From NCBI GenBank assembly GCA_030532825.1, contig JAUNKK010000023.1, positions 1 through 35,009 of the forward strand: a stretch of 35,009 nucleotides of DNA. Reading direction: 5' to 3'. Numbering within the stretch: the first letter of the stretch is position 1; every line of letters starts with the position of its first letter. The notes beneath the pieces are model-generated. The model did not search any database and was not told the origin of the DNA. It was given only the letters and a program-made list of their open reading frames with translations. Position numbers and translations under genes: made by a program. Positions 31,373 through 35,009 of the stretch are shown piece after piece. Source of the stretch: Propionibacteriaceae bacterium (GTDB lineage Bacteria > Actinomycetota > Actinomycetes > Propionibacteriales > Propionibacteriaceae).

Positions 31373-32721
31373 CGTCGCACCTGCTTGGTGAGGGGGTTGA
31401 ACCAGGCCTCTGGGTCGGGGAGGTTGTTCCCCAATTCCTGCTCCCACGAGTCGGCGTCTTCGACGGTGATCGCGGGCAGAATGGCTAGCTCGCCCTCGAC
31501 TGCCTCGGCGCCGATGGCGCGACCCACCGGAATCTCCTGGCCCGTCGGGATGTAGTACGCCACCAGCTCGGCGCCGACGTCAACCCCCGTCGCCTCATCC
31601 GCGATGGGCTCGACGGGGTTGGCCCGGCGTAGCACCCAGCCGTCGACGATCACGGGATACCGGGGGTTGGGGTGGCCGACGACCCCGCCAAGGGTGGTGG
31701 CTCCTTCCTCCGGCTTCCCCTCGTGCACCAAATCCAGCTGGCAGGTGGTCAGCCAGTCCTCGTCTCGCGCGCACCGGGTGTCGGTGATGAAAAACCCGTT
31801 GAGCGCAGTCCGGGAAGGAAAGCTGACGGGGATAGCGTCGCTGCGCCACACGCGCCCCCCACCGGCCAGGGAATAGGCCTCTTGGCCGATGAGCACCGTG
31901 GAGTCGGTCAACTGCACGTTCACGAACCGCGGAACGCTGACTTCCTTTACCACCTGCCCCGTCGCCGTTTCGAGTACGACGACATGCTGCAGAGGGAAGT
32001 CGGGTTCGGGTCGCTCCCATTGAACTCCGGTTACCCGAAAGGGGGTTGAAAACGGCAGGACGAAGGACACAGCGACGTACGTGCCGCCGGGGTTGGTGAT
32101 CAGTTCCCTGCCGCTGTGTTTGGGCCACGGCGAGACCTGGGCACCCCGATGCCGATAGGTCCAGGTGCCTTCCGGGCCGGTGCCGCTCACGGAATCGGCG
32201 TGGGCGGACACGGTGACGTCCCCCAGCATGAGCGACTCCTGGGGTTCCGCCGTCGGCGCCGCCGCAGGGGCAGAGACGGGGTTGAAGGCGAGCAGGAGCA
32301 CACCCAAGCCCAGCAGGCACAGCGCCGCCGGAACCGCCGCCCACCCCGGATGCTGGAACCGTGCCGTGGGTTCGTTGTGGCTGAGGAAGCGGTCCACCTG
32401 GACGAAGCCCGCGAATGAGAGACAGGCCAGGATCTGAAGCGCCGTTCCCAAGCTCCAGTACCCGACGTCACGGAACAGCACAGCGACGAAGACCGACAAC
32501 CCCCCGAGGGCCACGGCGCCGAGGGTCGGCAGCCACATCCAGTGCGGGCGGCCGCGCGGGTCGTAGCGCTGCCAGGCCCAACTGACGGCGATACCGACTA
32601 TCGCGAAGACCGTCACCCATGGCGGCACCGGCGACTGAACTGGCTCCTCGGCCCCCAGCCACCAGGCGCTCGCTCCACATCCGACGGTGAGGGCAAGAAG
32701 CATGGTCCGACCCCATTTCAT
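31369..32721 (-). CDS. Membrane-anchored beta-propeller-like protein, shorter paralogue 2
   Basis: The protein has 450 residues. Four N-terminal helices (about 5-155) precede an extracytoplasmic domain with the same words as its neighbours: HVVVLETATGQVV, VQLTDSTVLIGQEAYSLAGG and the cysteine pair TRCARDEDWLTTCQLDL. It lacks the APGCVMV and LACVR ends of the other two and stops at PLTKQVRR, so it is either a shortened or a specialised copy. AGGA lies nine bases before the ATG, and its stop overlaps the next gene. No enzymatic residue is recognisable. Its place between two full-length paralogues suggests that the three work as one membrane complex. Confidence 0.75.
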   Translation of the reverse strand: MKWGRTMLLALTVGCGASAWWLGAEEPVQSPVPPWVTVFAIVGIAVSWAWQRYDPRGRPHWMWLPTLGAVALGGLSVFVAVLFRDVGYWSLGTALQILACLSFAGFVQVDRFLSHNEPTARFQHPGWAAVPAALCLLGLGVLLLAFNPVSAPAAAPTAEPQESLMLGDVTVSAHADSVSGTGPEGTWTYRHRGAQVSPWPKHSGRELITNPGGTYVAVSFVLPFSTPFRVTGVQWERPEPDFPLQHVVVLETATGQVVKEVSVPRFVNVQLTDSTVLIGQEAYSLAGGGRVWRSDAIPVSFPSRTALNGFFITDTRCARDEDWLTTCQLDLVHEGKPEEGATTLGGVVGHPNPRYPVIVDGWVLRRANPVEPIADEATGVDVGAELVAYYIPTGQEIPVGRAIGAEAVEGELAILPAITVEDADSWEQELGNNLPDPEAWFNPLTKQVRR

Positions 32722-32824
32722 AGGATTGATCCTGCCAGGGGAGAGGTTCAGTATCGGGTAGGCAGAGCCGTCACCGACGCAATTAATCGCCGTCCAATAT
32801 TACCGAGGCCGTTCGTCGGGTGGG

Positions 32825-34462
32825 TCAGCGGACGCAGGCAAGGTGGGTGCGGTCGGGCTCGGCCTCCCCGCGGCTGGGGTGGCTGCCTGACCAGGCCTGC
32901 ACCATCACGCAGCCCGGTGCAGCCCAGGCCCGCACGGCTGCTGGGCGGGCGAGCGATGTCGCGCCCGCGGGATGGTCGACTGGGATGATGACGGGGTCAC
33001 CGACGCGATCGAGGCGCAGAGCGCGCGTGTTCGGCGACAGGGGACCGTCCCAGTTCGCCTTCCAAACATCGTTTGTGGGCCACATGGTGTCGGCCGATAT
33101 GGTGTCCACGGTGCCGGCCGGATAGTTCGTGACAGTTTTCGTCGTTGGGTCGAATACGGCCACGTCGCCGTCGGCGCGGCGCAGGACGAGGCGGGTCTCG
33201 GAGACGTGCTGAACCTCACGGAACTCGCCCAGCGGCACGGTTTCCCCGGTCTCCAGATGAAGGGCCTGCATGGCGGTGTTCGCATCCCGGCTCGTGATCG
33301 GCGGCCCTTCAGGCGCTAGCTGTATCACCCAGCCGTGAGCCGCCGGGAGGACACCGGAGGTGCGGACGATGCTCTCGACCCGACGGATATTGCGCGGGTC
33401 GGAATGGAGGAACAGTTCCAGGGAGCAGGTACCAACGCGGGTTTCGCCCTCGTCGGTGCAGGTCATTTCCTTGACGAACAGCGACCCCGAGACGGCTCCG
33501 CTGCCCGCTCGCTGCGCGACTGTTGTGGTCCAGATAACGGAGCCGTCGGACAGGCGAATGCCCTCCCCGTTGACCCAGGCCATGCTGTTGGTCAACTGGA
33601 CATCGGGATACCTGCGGAGGTACCGCTGAGCGACGATGCGTCCTGTGGTGGTCTCCACTATGTGAAGGATCCCGTCTGAGCTGTTGTCTCGTTGGCAGGC
33701 GCCGAATGCCGCGTAGGCACCGTCGGGGCTAGAGAGCAGGAGGGGACTGCTGGTGAGGTACAGCTGGTTGAAGCTGCATGGTGGCCCGGCCGTGAGGCGG
33801 TGCTCCCACAGCACCTCGCCGTCGGCGGCGTTCAGCCCGATCACCCGGTTGGTCAGGGCGATGACCGGCCCACGTGCGCCTCGGGTCTGGCCTACCGCAA
33901 CATCTGGCAGCGTCTGGGACCACGCCACCTCGCCGGTCACGGAAGTCGGAAGGCTGGGATAGGGCTGGCTGCCGGGGTTGGTCGTGATGGAGATCAGGTG
34001 CTGCTGATATAGGGGCATTACGCATGCGACGACGAGTGCCATGGCCAGCAGCGACGTCACGGCCCCGGGTGCCGCGATTCTCCAGGAGCCCGGATGCCGC
34101 CGGGCAATCAGGTCGCATGCGGCTGCCAAGGTCAGCGCCAGCGCTCCCAGGCCGATCCAGGCTGCGCCTGGCTGATAGAATAGTGATACCGACCGTTCGG
34201 CACCGAGGTAGCACAGCCTGGCTGCCACCGAAAGTCCTAAGACGACGACCAGGAACACCGGTGCCTCGCGCTTGACCGCCCCAAGAACCCAGCAACTGGC
34301 CGCGGCAACGGGCGCGACGCCTAGCCAGAGCCAGTCCGCGTCCCCGATGGACGTGGGGATGGGCAACGCATGCCACGCGTAGCCGCCCCAGGCGATCAGC
34401 GTGATCCCGGACAGCAACAGAGCGAGGCTGGCGCCGCGCAGCGCGGGGGCGAATCGACTCAT
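32825..34462 (-). CDS. Membrane-anchored PQQ-like beta-propeller protein, paralogue 3
   Basis: The protein has 545 residues from ATG 34462, which overlaps the stop of the 34-codon ORF (ATGA). A longer frame reaching 34576 reads that small ORF out of frame. About five N-terminal helices (to about 185) precede the extracytoplasmic beta domain: GPVIALTNRVIGLNAADGEV, VQLTNSMAWVNGEGIRLSDG and MQALHLETGETVPLGEF. Cysteines occur at PPCSFNQ, GACQRD, MTCTDEGETRVGTCSL, APGCVMV and LACVR. It is clearly a duplicate of the 541-residue protein. Such designs occur in membrane-bound sensors and assembly factors; the function is not known. Confidence 0.8.
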   Translation of the reverse strand: MSRFAPALRGASLALLLSGITLIAWGGYAWHALPIPTSIGDADWLWLGVAPVAAASCWVLGAVKREAPVFLVVVLGLSVAARLCYLGAERSVSLFYQPGAAWIGLGALALTLAAACDLIARRHPGSWRIAAPGAVTSLLAMALVVACVMPLYQQHLISITTNPGSQPYPSLPTSVTGEVAWSQTLPDVAVGQTRGARGPVIALTNRVIGLNAADGEVLWEHRLTAGPPCSFNQLYLTSSPLLLSSPDGAYAAFGACQRDNSSDGILHIVETTTGRIVAQRYLRRYPDVQLTNSMAWVNGEGIRLSDGSVIWTTTVAQRAGSGAVSGSLFVKEMTCTDEGETRVGTCSLELFLHSDPRNIRRVESIVRTSGVLPAAHGWVIQLAPEGPPITSRDANTAMQALHLETGETVPLGEFREVQHVSETRLVLRRADGDVAVFDPTTKTVTNYPAGTVDTISADTMWPTNDVWKANWDGPLSPNTRALRLDRVGDPVIIPVDHPAGATSLARPAAVRAWAAPGCVMVQAWSGSHPSRGEAEPDRTHLACVR

Positions 34463-34563
34463 CGCGCCAGCTGCCTCGTCAAGGCCGCGAACCGCACAAG
34501 AGACTCGGCCCGATCCTCGGCGAGGATGAACGCCTTGACCACACCGAGGTGGTGATTCACCAT
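34459..34563 (-). CDS. 34-codon micro-ORF heading the propeller genes
   Basis: ATG 34563 follows GAGGAGG at ideal spacing, one of the best ribosome sites in the window. It encodes a soluble, helix-prone 34-residue peptide (VVKAFILAEDRAESLVRFAA in the middle) ending at a TGA that overlaps the ATG of the propeller gene. It could be a true small protein, a leader ensuring coupled translation of the next gene, or the last piece of an older gene. I do not recognise it. Confidence 0.6.
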   Translation of the reverse strand: MVNHHLGVVKAFILAEDRAESLVRFAALTRQLAR

Positions 34564-34761
34564 AGGGCCTCCTCAAGTAAGCCTAAGGCTGCCAGCAGGT
34601 ACGGCATCACGCTATCAGGGCTGGGCGGGAGGCCCCCTCCAGGCCAGCATAGGCGGCACCGGCGGCCGCTAACCGACGTTGCTACCCAGGTGCGGAAGTC
34701 GCTTGCAGGGGGGCGTTGTCGAACGTAGGCTGCCGGTTAGTCGACGTTAGCTTCGAGCGAC

Positions 34762-34767
34762 TATAAG
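34762..34767 (+). promoter_or_regulatory. Possible -10 box of the von Willebrand A gene
   Basis: TATAAG lies 32 bases before the GTG start in the 235-base divergent region. No well-spaced -35 hexamer is visible, so the assignment is weak. The rest of 34564-34798 must also hold the promoter for the minus-strand propeller genes. Confidence 0.3.
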
Positions 34768-34798
34768 CGATGCAGATGCAAAGGTGTGGGAGGCTTTC

Positions 34799-35009
34799 GT
34801 GAAGCGTGTGAAGTGCCTTGTCATATTGGGATTGGCTGCTGCGACTTCCTTACTGGGGATTGCAAATCCGGCGGCCCGAGCGGACGGTGAGGCGCCCCGG
34901 GTTATGCTGGTGCTGGACGCGTCGGGCTCGATGAAGGACGCCGACCCGTCCGGTGTCTCCAAGATGGAGGCGGCGAAGTCGGCGCTGATCAACAGCCTGG
35001 ATGCGATCC
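34799..35009 (+). CDS. Secreted von Willebrand factor A domain protein, N-terminal part
   Basis: A GTG start behind GGGAGG opens a frame that runs off the right end, giving 70 residues. A signal peptide (KRVKCLVILGLAAATSLLG) ends in an Ala-x-Ala site (AARADGE). The domain then begins with VMLVLDASGSM, the first metal-binding (MIDAS, D-x-S-x-S-type) motif. Such proteins bind partners or ligands through a divalent metal. Being divergent from the propeller operon, it may belong to the same system. The rest, including any C-terminal membrane helix, lies outside the window. Confidence 0.85.
   Translation, partial: MKRVKCLVILGLAAATSLLGIANPAARADGEAPRVMLVLDASGSMKDADPSGVSKMEAAKSALINSLDAI

Overview
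This window comes from a high-GC Gram-positive bacterium of the Actinomycetota. The evidence is GC-rich codon use, the murT-gatD pair, a class A penicillin-binding protein with a PASTA domain, an NSS transporter with a MetS-type small subunit, Tat-exported peptidoglycan hydrolases and a DUF5979/SdrD-type surface protein. Propionibacteriaceae or Actinomyces-like lineages fit the gene content, but I cannot fix a genus. No rRNA, tRNA, CRISPR array or replication origin is visible. Most genes serve the cell envelope.

Left edge (1-5046) is accessory and decayed. An IS3-type element runs off the left end of the window and ends at 106. A 17-bp copy of the same IS end sits at 4404-4420. Between them are two half-size ABC exporters, one broken by a 7-base homopolymer, and the C-terminal remnant of a CapD/FlaA1/PglF-type nucleotide-sugar dehydratase/epimerase. 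Just outside is a small membrane-protein gene with an in-frame stop and a frameshift.

5114-9665 (minus strand) is a compact three-gene operon: a membrane GT2 synthase of the cellulose/curdlan type, an HlyD/BgsB-like membrane-fusion protein and a GH81 endo-beta-1,3-glucanase. It probably makes, exports and trims a beta-1,3-containing glucan. It is followed by 1.3 kb without a convincing gene.

10979-17774 (plus strand) encodes two Tat-secreted peptidoglycan hydrolases, NlpC/P60 and an amidase, that share the same C-terminal module. Next comes a 1481-residue surface protein that ends right after an LPETG motif, without the usual hydrophobic tail. Strong hairpins follow each of these three genes.

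17905-25555 holds murT-gatD (lipid II amidation), a membrane protein of unknown function, a DUF4143-type ATPase gene broken by a 2-bp insertion and preceded by four 23-bp tandem repeats, a metallophosphoesterase, and a bifunctional penicillin-binding protein.

25608-34563 (minus strand) holds metPS-like transporter genes and a frameshifted DUF1304 gene. Upstream of these are a PglC-like phosphoglycosyl transferase with a PglE-like aminotransferase, three related membrane-anchored beta-propeller proteins, and a 34-codon micro-ORF at the head of the row. A divergent gene for a secreted von Willebrand A protein starts at 34799 and runs off the right end.

The best candidates for undescribed biology are the synthase/fusion protein/glucanase operon and the three-propeller cluster with its micro-ORF and sugar-transfer genes. 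Four genes have simple indels, one of these also has an in-frame stop, and the dehydratase remnant probably carries another indel. Read-level checking is needed to separate decay from sequencing error.
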